Positions 7,620-14,400 of a stretch of DNA of 34,473 nt are shown here, piece after piece. Below the pieces are notes generated by a model. It was not told the origin of the DNA. It was given only the letters and a program-made list of their open reading frames with translations, and searched no databases. Location of the stretch: positions 1-34,473 of IMG/VR virus record IMGVR_UViG_3300035703_000266; one strand, 5' to 3'. The position numbers were made by a program, and so were the translations under genes. How positions within the stretch are numbered: position 1 is the first letter of the stretch; each line of letters opens with the position of its first letter. This stretch comes from a virus.

Positions 7620-8840
7620 ATGAAGCTATATCCGCACCAAGAGCAGTCCAAGCAGTTCTTGCTGGACACCAAGAGGGCCATCTTGGCCGACCAGCCGCGC
7701 GTGGGAAAAACTTTACCCACAGCAGCCGCAGCACTTGAACATCTCCCTGCCCTGATCGTCTGCCCAGCCATCGCCAAGACCGTGTGGGAGGCTGCATTCA
7801 ACAAGCTGTCCAACGCCACTGTGCGGGTGGTCAACGGCAAGAATGATGCGATGAAAACCACCGACCACCAAGTGGTCATCATCAATTACGACCTGCTGCA
7901 ATACTTCAACAACGCTGGCTACCAGACGCTGGTGCTAGACGAGTGCCATCGGGTCAAGAATCCGAAGGCGCAAAGAACTAAAGCCGCGCTGTTTCTTATG
8001 AAGCAAATTGATCGTGTGTATGCCCTCAGCGGCACACCTATGAGCAATAGGCCATCTGAGATGTGGCCTGTGCTGCATGGCTTGGGCATTTATCGTGGCG
8101 GCTGGTTTGACTTTGTGCATCGGTATGCAAAAGCCTGGAACCCGCCATGGGGTGGTCTTGATGTTTCAGGGGCATCGAACATTCCCGAGTTAAAGGCACT
8201 CATGAAGCCTTATGTCCTGCGCCGGAAAAAAGAGGACATCTTCATGAACTACCAAGAGCCGCAGGTGTCATTGATCACGTTTGACTTGGCGGTGGATAAG
8301 CGTGAGCAGGAGTTTGATGTCGATGCCTTGATGGCAAACCCCAACGCGCTGCTGGCTTTTGAAGGGCTGTCAGAAGTGATGCGCGAGGCTGGCATTCGCA
8401 AAGCGCCATTGGCTGCTGACTTCATTGACGACTTGCTGCACGCTGGTGAGCCTGTCGTGGTCTTTGCTCACCATAAAGAAGTGGTCAACATATTGGAAGA
8501 AGAATTGCGCGTGCATAAGCCTGTCAAGGTGGTCGGTGATACGCCTAAAGCGCAGCGCCAGAAAAACATTGACGCATTTCAGGCTGGCAAGACCAAATGC
8601 TTTATCGGCAACCTGGCCTCATGCAGTGAGGGCATTGACCTGTCGGTGTCTGACACCATCGTCTTTGTTGAGCCAACCTGGCAGACCAGCGCATTGGAGC
8701 AGGCCAGCAGCAGGGTCGAGAACATCACGAAAAACGGCACGAAGCCGCTGATTTATCTGCTCACAGTCCGCGCCTCGCTGGATCACAACATCTTAAAACG
8801 TGTGATCGAAAAGCAAAACATCATCAACCAGATTATTTAA
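7620..8840 (+). CDS. SNF2-family DNA helicase/translocase (SF2)
   Basis: A 406-residue protein. I chose the ATG at 7620 (GAGGA five bases upstream) over an upstream TTG because homology-like sequence starts at KLYPHQEQ. Motifs in order: Q-like PHQEQSKQ, Walker A DQPRVGKT (residues 24-31), CPAI (48-51), Walker B DECH (107-110) and motif III SGTP (137-140). A helicase C domain follows with VVVFAHHKEVV and motif VI QASSRVENITKNG. In this motif the second arginine of the usual QxxxRxxR is Asn. Phage SNF2-like proteins are usually placed with recombination or replication. The next gene, a Cas4/AddB-like nuclease, starts 10 bases later. Confidence 0.9.
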   Translation: MKLYPHQEQSKQFLLDTKRAILADQPRVGKTLPTAAAALEHLPALIVCPAIAKTVWEAAFNKLSNATVRVVNGKNDAMKTTDHQVVIINYDLLQYFNNAGYQTLVLDECHRVKNPKAQRTKAALFLMKQIDRVYALSGTPMSNRPSEMWPVLHGLGIYRGGWFDFVHRYAKAWNPPWGGLDVSGASNIPELKALMKPYVLRRKKEDIFMNYQEPQVSLITFDLAVDKREQEFDVDALMANPNALLAFEGLSEVMREAGIRKAPLAADFIDDLLHAGEPVVVFAHHKEVVNILEEELRVHKPVKVVGDTPKAQRQKNIDAFQAGKTKCFIGNLASCSEGIDLSVSDTIVFVEPTWQTSALEQASSRVENITKNGTKPLIYLLTVRASLDHNILKRVIEKQNIINQII

Positions 8841-8850
8841 AGGAGCCACC

Positions 8851-9876
8851 ATGCAACACACTGAACGCGCACACGCCCGACTGTCAGCATCACGCGCTGA
8901 ACGCTTTATGACATGCCCCGGCTCTGTCCGGCTTGAAGCGCAGATGCCGCCCGAGCCAGCAGGCGAGGCCGCAGCCATTGGCACCCACATCCATGAGTTG
9001 TCCGAGAAGCTGCTCAGAGGCGAGGAACTCGACAACCCTGACCTCGACCCCGAACACGTTGCGATGGCGCAGGAGTACGCCACATTCGTCAACACGCTGG
9101 TCACAAGCCCACGCAAGCGCATGATTGAGGTCAACGTGGATGCTGGCCTAAAGTCCCTGCACCAAGCCCTTGGCGGCACCGCTGACGCTGTGCTGGTGGA
9201 CGGTGACCACCTCCATGTCATCGACCTCAAGACTGGCCGTGTCTTGGTCGAGGCCAAGGACAACAAGCAACTGCTGACCTATGCCCTTGGCGTGATGCGG
9301 CAGTTCAACGCACCAGCCTCCATCCAGTGCACCATGCACATCTTCCAGCCCCGTGCAGGCCACTCCAAGTGGACAGTCAGCGGCATGGACCTGATCAGCC
9401 ATGGCTTGGCCCTCAAGCAGGCCGCAGACCTGGCCCTCAGCCCCGATGCCCCCACCAACCCATCACCCGATGCCTGCAAGTACTGCAAGGCCAAGACCAT
9501 CTGCCCGTCCATGCGCCAGAAGGTCCAAGACAACGCACGCAAGGAGTTCGCCACCGACACGGCCATTACCCCCGAGATGTTGGAACTCGCCCACCTCGCG
9601 GCCGACTGGTCCGATGCGGTCATCACCGCCGCTAAGAAGCAACTGACTGAAGGCGTAACGATCAGTGGATGGAATCTCAAGCCTGGCCGCAAGACGCGCT
9701 TTTGGAAGTCTGAAGCCTTGGCAGCGGCTGCACTGAAGGACCACCCAGAAGCCTTCAGCCTGAAGTCACCGTCAGCCATTGCCGACCTCAAGATTGAGGT
9801 GTCCGATGACCTGATTGGCGTGAAGCAGGCAGCGGCATCACTGGCGAAAGAGAAGGCCCAAAAGGCCCAAGACTAG
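8851..9876 (+). CDS. DUF2800-type PD-(D/E)XK nuclease with putative Fe-S cluster
   Basis: A 341-residue protein after an AAAGGAG site. The RecB/Cas4-type nuclease core is visible: GTHIHE near residue 44, GGTADAV with D112, VIDLKTG with D125 and K127, and QLLTYALG with Q140. Cys22 (MTCPGS) plus Cys209, Cys212 and Cys218 (CKYCKAKTIC) match the one-plus-three cysteine arrangement that holds a 4Fe-4S cluster in AddB/Cas4 enzymes. DUF2800 proteins accompany SNF2 helicases and DUF2815 proteins in many phages, as here. A role in DNA end processing or recombination is inferred. An imperfect hairpin follows the gene. Confidence 0.88.
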   Translation: MQHTERAHARLSASRAERFMTCPGSVRLEAQMPPEPAGEAAAIGTHIHELSEKLLRGEELDNPDLDPEHVAMAQEYATFVNTLVTSPRKRMIEVNVDAGLKSLHQALGGTADAVLVDGDHLHVIDLKTGRVLVEAKDNKQLLTYALGVMRQFNAPASIQCTMHIFQPRAGHSKWTVSGMDLISHGLALKQAADLALSPDAPTNPSPDACKYCKAKTICPSMRQKVQDNARKEFATDTAITPEMLELAHLAADWSDAVITAAKKQLTEGVTISGWNLKPGRKTRFWKSEALAAAALKDHPEAFSLKSPSAIADLKIEVSDDLIGVKQAAASLAKEKAQKAQD

Positions 9877-9899
9877 AATCCCCATTCCCCAAAAGAAAA

Positions 9900-9927
9900 C
9901 CCCGGCATGACGCGAATCATGTCGGGG
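9900..9927. terminator. Hairpin between nuclease and primase genes (possible terminator)
   Basis: CCCCGGCATGA (9900-9910) pairs with TCATGTCGGGG (9917-9927) around a CGCGAA loop: an 11-bp stem with one G-U pair. On the plus strand only TAAATTT follows, so termination would be weak. On the minus strand TTTTCTTTT follows, a better terminator tail, although no leftward gene is seen here. It could alternatively act as a processing or attenuation hairpin before the primase. Confidence 0.5.
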
Positions 9928-9958
9928 TAAATTTGCAAAGAAAATCAAGGAGTTTGCG

Positions 9959-12103
9959 ATGAGTATTTTACCTGATCAACACGGATCAACATTCGACCAG
10001 TCTCAGGCCATGGCGCTTAAGCTAGGCAACGCCTACCCAGCCGCTAATTTCTGCACCTTCAGCCTCGACGGCTCCAAGAAACTCCCCTACAAACGTGACG
10101 GCTCCATGGGTGTGGCCCGAGACACCCCACCCGAACTCTTGTTCACCACCGAGGACATCTGGGCCATGGATGCCATGCCTCACGGCCAATACTTCGGTTT
10201 GGTGCTACAAAAGGCGGCAGCCATCCCTACCAAGGGCCATCTGGTGGTCTTGGACGTTGACCTCAAGCACAGCCAGACCACCACCAACATGGCGATTCAA
10301 AAGATGGCCCGGTGGGTCAAGGCCAACAAAGCCCTGACTGAAATCTCAGTCTCAGGCAAGGGCCGCCACATATTCCTGATCGCCAAAACGGCCGAGAACA
10401 TCCTCCCCAAGTACAAGCTGGCCGCAGGCCAAGAGGTCGAGGTCTTTGGCCTCGATAACAGCGCAGGCAAGTCAGTGCTGCTCAGTGGCTCCCAACTCAC
10501 TGGCGACATCATCGAGGTGGATGATCTGCACGCTCTCTTAACCGAGTGGGGAATCATCGAGCAGCACCAACTGAACCAGCCCAAGCCAGCACCACAAGCC
10601 CCCATCGACTTCAGCCCCATCCTCAAGCCCCAAGACGATTACGCCCGTGCGGCCAATGCCCTCCAGTTCATCAGCCCTGATATTGAGTACGACCAATGGA
10701 TTGAACTAGGCCAAGCCCTCCACACCGCCTTTGGCGGCCAAGGCAAGGACTTGTGGCAGCAGTGGTCATCATCTGGCTCCAAGTACCAAGGCGACAAGGA
10801 CATCGACACCCACTGGAAGTCCTTTCACCAAGGCAAAGGCGTAACCCTTGGCACGCTGTTCCACACGGCAAAGCAAAACGGCTGGGAGTCACCCACCAAA
10901 GCCACTGAGCGTAAATCAGCCGTGGAAGACTTCCAAAACATATTGAATCCAGTACCTGTTGCGACAGGCTCACCGGATGAGCCACTGCCATTGAATGCAC
11001 TGCAAGGATGGCCGGAACTCACACTAGACATCTCCAGCCTCAAGCCGATTGAATACCTGATCCAAGGCTTTTGGGCGCATTCCTTCTTTGTCTTGGCAGG
11101 GCAGCCAGGAGTTGGCAAGACCACGGCCATGATCGCCGCCTGCATGGTCATGGCCGGGTTCCAGATTGGTGATGCACCACTGACCGCCAAAACCCGCCGC
11201 AAGACCATATTCGTCACAGAAGACTCAGACCAGATCACCCGCACCCTGTTTGCCTATTCCAAGCACTTCCACATCGACCCCATGGAACTGCTGAACTGGT
11301 TTGTGGTGATTGATGCCAAGCGCTCGGATGTCAAGGATCTGCTCACGCTGGCCCACAACGTCATGCGCCACACGGTCGATGGCATCCGGCCACACCTGGT
11401 GCTGGACACGGCCAACAGCACCATGGCGATTGACAACGAGAACGACAACTCCGAGGTCGGCAGCTACCTCGCAGCCCTCAAGCAGACCATCTACGTCCAA
11501 CTGCACACGCCCATCTCCATCCTGACCCACACCAATAAAACCATCTCAAGACAAGACTCAGATGCCATGGCCCGTGGAGCCAGTGCCTTCACAGGTGATG
11601 CCACCCTGACTGGCATCTTGTTCATGGACGAGGACAACACCCGCTACCTGAAACTGACCAAAACCCGCTACGAGCCAGATTTCAGGGAAATCAGGTTCGA
11701 CAGTCAGCTATTTCCCGAAATCGTGATCGACCAGAACGGAGAGCCACAGACCATGTTGTGCCGCATCGCCATCCCAATGGCCTCCAGTGAGACTGACCGC
11801 AAGCAACTCAACGCCGCCAAGATGGAAGACAAGCGCCAGCAGCAGATCACCGATGCCGCTGATGCCGCCTGCAACTTCATCCAGACCCTGATCAATCAGC
11901 ACCATAACGTCATCATGCGTAAGGGGCCAGGTCGCCCAAACGTGCCAAAAGAACTGTCAGATGCCTATCAATTGGAGTGGCAAGAGGTCTACCAAGCCGT
12001 GCCAAGTGCCGACCAGTCCTATGCCAGAAAGGCTGTTGGGACTGCCATATTTCAGCGGTTTGGCATTGCACCAAGTGCCAGTGGTTGGGTCAGATTAGTC
12101 TAA
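9959..12103 (+). CDS. Primase-polymerase / PriCT-2 / AAA helicase replication protein
   Basis: A 714-residue multidomain protein with AAGGAG before its ATG. Residues about 20-200 look like an archaeo-eukaryotic-type primase-polymerase: VVLDVDLKH (D99, D101) and SGKGRH (132-137). Residues about 228-308 match the primase C-terminal 2 pattern (YDQWIELGQALHTAFGG, then WSSSGSKY and THWKSFH). A RepA/RecA-like ATPase follows with Walker A GQPGVGKT (381-388) and Walker B HLVLD (D483). The C-terminal 90 residues are variable and basic and could contact DNA. Its stop codon forms part of the first of several TAATCCGGTA iterons, so it is the best candidate initiator for the adjacent origin. No DNA polymerase gene accompanies it, so host polymerase is probably used. 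Confidence 0.88.
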   Translation: MSILPDQHGSTFDQSQAMALKLGNAYPAANFCTFSLDGSKKLPYKRDGSMGVARDTPPELLFTTEDIWAMDAMPHGQYFGLVLQKAAAIPTKGHLVVLDVDLKHSQTTTNMAIQKMARWVKANKALTEISVSGKGRHIFLIAKTAENILPKYKLAAGQEVEVFGLDNSAGKSVLLSGSQLTGDIIEVDDLHALLTEWGIIEQHQLNQPKPAPQAPIDFSPILKPQDDYARAANALQFISPDIEYDQWIELGQALHTAFGGQGKDLWQQWSSSGSKYQGDKDIDTHWKSFHQGKGVTLGTLFHTAKQNGWESPTKATERKSAVEDFQNILNPVPVATGSPDEPLPLNALQGWPELTLDISSLKPIEYLIQGFWAHSFFVLAGQPGVGKTTAMIAACMVMAGFQIGDAPLTAKTRRKTIFVTEDSDQITRTLFAYSKHFHIDPMELLNWFVVIDAKRSDVKDLLTLAHNVMRHTVDGIRPHLVLDTANSTMAIDNENDNSEVGSYLAALKQTIYVQLHTPISILTHTNKTISRQDSDAMARGASAFTGDATLTGILFMDEDNTRYLKLTKTRYEPDFREIRFDSQLFPEIVIDQNGEPQTMLCRIAIPMASSETDRKQLNAAKMEDKRQQQITDAADAACNFIQTLINQHHNVIMRKGPGRPNVPKELSDAYQLEWQEVYQAVPSADQSYARKAVGTAIFQRFGIAPSASGWVRLV

Positions 12104-12280
12104 TCCGGTAATCCGGTAGTAATCCGGTAGTAATGCGGTATACCGGATTAGACAATGGCTGGGTCTGGGGATTAAGTGGGGGCTATTTGCCCCACTTATC
12201 CACAGGCCAGTCTCGGACAAATGCTTGGTTCTGGGGCTAATCCGGTAAGGCGGTAAATTCCTTTGGGGTCTACCGGATTA
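12101..12280. repeat. Iteron array TAATCCGGTA (origin candidate)
   Basis: Direct copies of TAATCCGGTA lie at 12101-12110, 12109-12118, 12120-12129 and 12238-12247. A one-mismatch copy (TAATGCGGTA) is at 12131-12140. Inverted copies TACCGGATTA lie at 12141-12150 and 12271-12280. A perfect 8-bp hairpin (arms 12174-12181 and 12190-12197) sits between the two groups. The array begins at the stop codon of the primase-helicase gene. Clustered short repeats next to a replication-protein gene are the hallmark of iteron origins in plasmids and some phages; the origin function is inferred. Confidence 0.75.
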
Positions 12281-12356
12281 GGAATACTCATAAGGTATAC
12301 AGATTTTTAAGGGGTAAATTGATGATGATTTCAGAGTTATCCACAGGTTATCCACA
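12196..12356 (+). promoter_or_regulatory. DnaA boxes beside the iterons
   Basis: Three perfect TTATCCACA boxes: 12196-12204 (overlapping the 3' arm of the hairpin), 12337-12345 and 12348-12356. The last two are tandem 11-base repeats of GTTATCCACAG, one helical turn apart, and lie inside the first codons of the next gene. The sequence is the classical bacterial DnaA consensus, so host DnaA is the expected ligand. Function is inferred. Confidence 0.75.
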
Positions 12357-12669
12357 GGCTGCAAGCTGGGTCGAGGATGACCGCGTTTTGTGCCAAAACT
12401 GCGCTAATGCGGTAGAGGTGGATTGCAAGCAGTCCATGCCAGCAGAGCAGATGGAAAAGCACCGCAAAGTCAACGCAAGGCCGCTGCAATGGATGTTCGA
12501 CAATGCCAAGGTCAGGAACGGCTGGGCGACAGTGACATGGAAGGAATGGCAGTGCCAGGCAACTGGTATGTCCACACTGCCCATGGATCTCAAGCACCGC
12601 TGCCATTTGTATTTGAAGGCAACAGCCAAGCCATCATCGGTAGAATCCGAGGCATGGTGGCAAGACTGA
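12322..12669 (+). CDS. Small hypothetical protein, gene starts inside origin-like region
   Basis: A 115-residue protein. The start is one of the ATGs at 12322 or 12325; AAGGGG at 12309-12314 favours the first, and a TTG at 12319 is also in frame. Residues include a CxxC pair (VLCQNCANA) and further cysteines, plus a Trp-rich stretch (MFDNAKVRNGWATVTWKEWQ). Its third to twelfth codons contain two DnaA boxes, so the N-terminus is constrained by DNA function. It overlaps the VRR-NUC gene by 16 bases. I recognise no family; a small metal-binding protein is possible. Confidence 0.55.
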   Translation: MMISELSTGYPQAASWVEDDRVLCQNCANAVEVDCKQSMPAEQMEKHRKVNARPLQWMFDNAKVRNGWATVTWKEWQCQATGMSTLPMDLKHRCHLYLKATAKPSSVESEAWWQD

Positions 12670-13031
12670 GAAAAAGCATCGAACACACTGAGCAGGTCAA
12701 ACTGGTGCAGCGGGTCCGAGCGTTTTATCCAGATGCCATCATTGCGGCAATACCGAATGGAGGCGATAGAACGGCCTCAGAGCGCGTTAGGCTGCATGGT
12801 GAGGGGGTACTGGCTGGAATGCCTGATCTGTGCGTCCTGGAGGCTTGTGGAGGGTTCCACGGGCTGTTTGTGGAGATGAAGACGGCCACAGGGCAGCAGA
12901 GCAAAGAGCAGAAGGCTTTGCAGTTGCAATTAAACAACAGGGGATACCTCTGCACGGTCGCACGGTCGGCAGCAGAAGGTTTTGAAATGATTAAGGAGTA
13001 TCTGAATGGCAAGCGCAAACACACTGTCTGA
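12654..13031 (+). CDS. VRR-NUC domain nuclease
   Basis: A 125-residue protein matching the stand-alone VRR-NUC nuclease pattern found in many phages. It has AAIPNGGDRT (about residues 31-40), GEGVLAGMPDL with D58, FVEMK with E74 and K76, EQKALQLQLN with Q86, and a C-terminal RGYLCTVARSAAEGFEMIKE. These residues form the PD-(D/E)XK active site. The family is linked to cleavage of branched DNA; a resolvase-like role in phage replication or packaging is likely but not proven. ATG 12654 has GAGG only one base upstream, so the GTG at 12657 is an alternative start. It overlaps the small terminase gene by 26 bases. Confidence 0.87.
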   Translation: MVARLRKSIEHTEQVKLVQRVRAFYPDAIIAAIPNGGDRTASERVRLHGEGVLAGMPDLCVLEACGGFHGLFVEMKTATGQQSKEQKALQLQLNNRGYLCTVARSAAEGFEMIKEYLNGKRKHTV

Positions 13032-13500
13032 AGTGGCTGACAACATTGCCGCCAGGCAGATGAATCAACGCGAGATGGCAACCGTTGATCGCCAAGAGAT
13101 GAGCGCCATCAATAAAAAGATCCACGCCTTTGGCGGTGAAGCTATGCTCTTTGACCATATCGCACAAGGTAAGACCGTGGATTCGATGATTAAGGCGCTC
13201 GGGGTGAGCATTGGCGGCTTTTACAAATGGGTTGATAGGGATGCAAAGCGGGGAGAGCTTCTCGCTCGCGCACGCACGCGAGGTGGGCAGAGTTTAGCCG
13301 AGCAGACGCTGGAGATCGCCGACAGCGCGACCCCGCAAGAGGCGCAGGTCGCCAAGCTGCGCGTCGATACGAGGCGCTGGCTGGCCTCCAAGATGAACGA
13401 TGACTATGGCGACAAGCAACAGCCGCTGGTCAACATTGACCTGGGCAGCATGGCGCTCGATGCGCTGCGCAAACGCAGCATAGTGAATACCAACGACTGA
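13006..13500 (+). CDS. Putative terminase small subunit (TerS-like)
   Basis: A 164-residue protein with AAGGAG before its ATG. A helix-turn-helix-like segment (TVDSMIKALGVSIGGFYKWV, about residues 57-76) is followed by RARTRGGQSLAEQTLEIAD and then VAKLRVDTRRWLASKMNDD with YGDK. This matches Sf6-type small terminases and related phage DNA-binding proteins. It would recognise the packaging site and load the large terminase. It is unusual in lying 2.7 kb from the large terminase, with an origin-like region and nine small genes in between. The assignment rests on motif pattern; a plain transcription regulator is the alternative. Confidence 0.75.
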   Translation: MASANTLSEVADNIAARQMNQREMATVDRQEMSAINKKIHAFGGEAMLFDHIAQGKTVDSMIKALGVSIGGFYKWVDRDAKRGELLARARTRGGQSLAEQTLEIADSATPQEAQVAKLRVDTRRWLASKMNDDYGDKQQPLVNIDLGSMALDALRKRSIVNTND

Positions 13501-13835
13501 CGCTGCTTCATACAACGTCCATTATGTTAAGTCGATGCTGAGATATCCACAGATTTATGGATACGTTTGGTATAGGTTTGTAGTTATCCACAGGAATCTG
13601 TGGATAACTGTGGACAAAAACCTGTGGATAGATGGACTCGACCAGCCGACCTGGCCGCGCTGACCCCCCCCCTTGGGCCGCCGCGGCGGGGGCGGCTGCT
13701 GCGGTACTTGACACCCATCTACATCCCCTCATCCAAAAAAAAATTTTTTAACTTCATCAAAAAATGACTCTTAAGCACTTGCACCCCATCACCAACTTGC
13801 CTTAAACTGCAATTCCTATCAACCTGGAGTAAACG
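13501..13835. other. Non-coding DnaA-box cluster with GC palindrome and A/T tract (second origin candidate)
   Basis: This 335-base stretch has no gene. It holds DnaA-box-like sites at 13543-13551 (ATATCCACA), 13584-13592 (TTATCCACA), 13599-13607 (inverted perfect box), 13609-13617 (TGTGGACAA) and 13623-13631 (TGTGGATAG). AGTTATCCACAG (13582-13593) and CTGTGGATAACT (13598-13609) form a perfect 12-bp inverted repeat with a four-base spacer. Downstream are nine Cs (13664-13672), the perfect 12-base palindrome CCGCCGCGGCGG (13678-13689) and an A9T6 run (13735-13749). An initiator-binding cluster followed by an AT-rich unwinding tract is typical of DnaA-dependent origins; a packaging site is also possible next to a TerS gene. 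Confidence 0.65.
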
Positions 13836-14000
13836 ATGAACACGACATACCTGATCAAAGTGAGGGCGTTGTACCCGCATAGTCGGCACAACCAAAGGCA
13901 GTGGATCAAGAGCATTCGGCATTTGGGGGCACGCTGGTTGTTGGGCCAGCCGCAGCCGCATGAGAAGCTGCGTGAGCAGGCGGCTGGGAGGTGTGTATGA
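13836..14000 (+). CDS. Small basic hypothetical protein, first of a coupled gene chain
   Basis: A 54-residue Arg/His-rich protein (KVRALYPHSRHNQRQWIKSI, then HLGARWLLGQPQPHEKLREQ). CTGGAG lies seven bases before the ATG. It opens a run of nine genes in which every start overlaps the preceding stop by four bases, so it probably carries the main ribosome entry site for the chain. No family is recognised; the high basic content would suit nucleic-acid binding, but this is only composition. Confidence 0.55.
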   Translation: MNTTYLIKVRALYPHSRHNQRQWIKSIRHLGARWLLGQPQPHEKLREQAAGRCV

Positions 14001-14239
14001 GCGCCAACACAGGTGGGCCAGCGTTTCCGGCCTTTGAGCACCATCCTGGTTATGGGCAAATGCTGTCGGTGGGCGGAATGACCCTGCGCGACTACTTTGC
14101 GGCACAAGCACTTACGGGCGCTCAGATTTGGGATGCTGTTCTGAACGGCAAAAACTCGCAATTTTCAGGCGGTGTTGAAAAACTTGCTGAAACAGCTTAT
14201 GCCGTTGCCGATGCCATGCTGAAAGCGAGGGGGTCATGA
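13997..14239 (+). CDS. Small conserved-type phage protein with GGMTLRDYFAAQ motif
   Basis: An 80-residue protein. I chose the ATG at 13997, which overlaps the previous stop as ATGA, over an upstream GTG. The segment GGMTLRDYFAAQAL and the C-terminal AYAVADAMLKAR match a very common small protein of phages and prophages whose role is unknown. It has no membrane segment or catalytic motif. It is coupled to both neighbours by four-base overlaps. Confidence 0.75.
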   Translation: MSANTGGPAFPAFEHHPGYGQMLSVGGMTLRDYFAAQALTGAQIWDAVLNGKNSQFSGGVEKLAETAYAVADAMLKARGS

Positions 14240-14400
14240 CCTGCTGTGACGACTATGGCAACTGCCGACAGGGCCGGGACTGCCCGATCCGCAAGGAGAT
14301 GGAGGCCGAGCCAACCCCTGCTGATGGGCAGTTGATTTGGATACTGTGGGCCTTCATCGTGTTGATGCTTGGCTTGTTGACATTGAGGAGTTGTTTATGA
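14236..14400 (+). CDS. Small Cys-rich membrane protein
   Basis: A 54-residue protein with four cysteines in the first 16 residues (MTCCDDYGNCRQGRDCPIRK) and one hydrophobic segment (about residues 34-51, QLIWILWAFIVLMLGLLTL). Similar short phage proteins with an N-terminal CCDDYG motif occur widely, with no known role. The layout suggests a membrane-anchored metal- or redox-binding knuckle facing the cytoplasm. ATGA overlaps link it to both neighbours. Confidence 0.65.
   Translation: MTCCDDYGNCRQGRDCPIRKEMEAEPTPADGQLIWILWAFIVLMLGLLTLRSCL

Noticed and set aside
12101-12280. CRISPR-like array
   Set aside because: Repeats are only 10 bases with irregular, overlapping or short spacing and both orientations; they fit iterons, not CRISPR.
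12423-12653. N-terminal extension of the VRR-NUC protein up to 12423
   Set aside because: The extension lies entirely over the preceding gene in another frame and has no domain; the nuclease core fits a start near 12654.
13735-13749. Intrinsic terminator at the A9T6 tract
   Set aside because: No stem directly precedes the T-run; the GC palindrome is about 45 bases away. An unwinding tract is a better reading.
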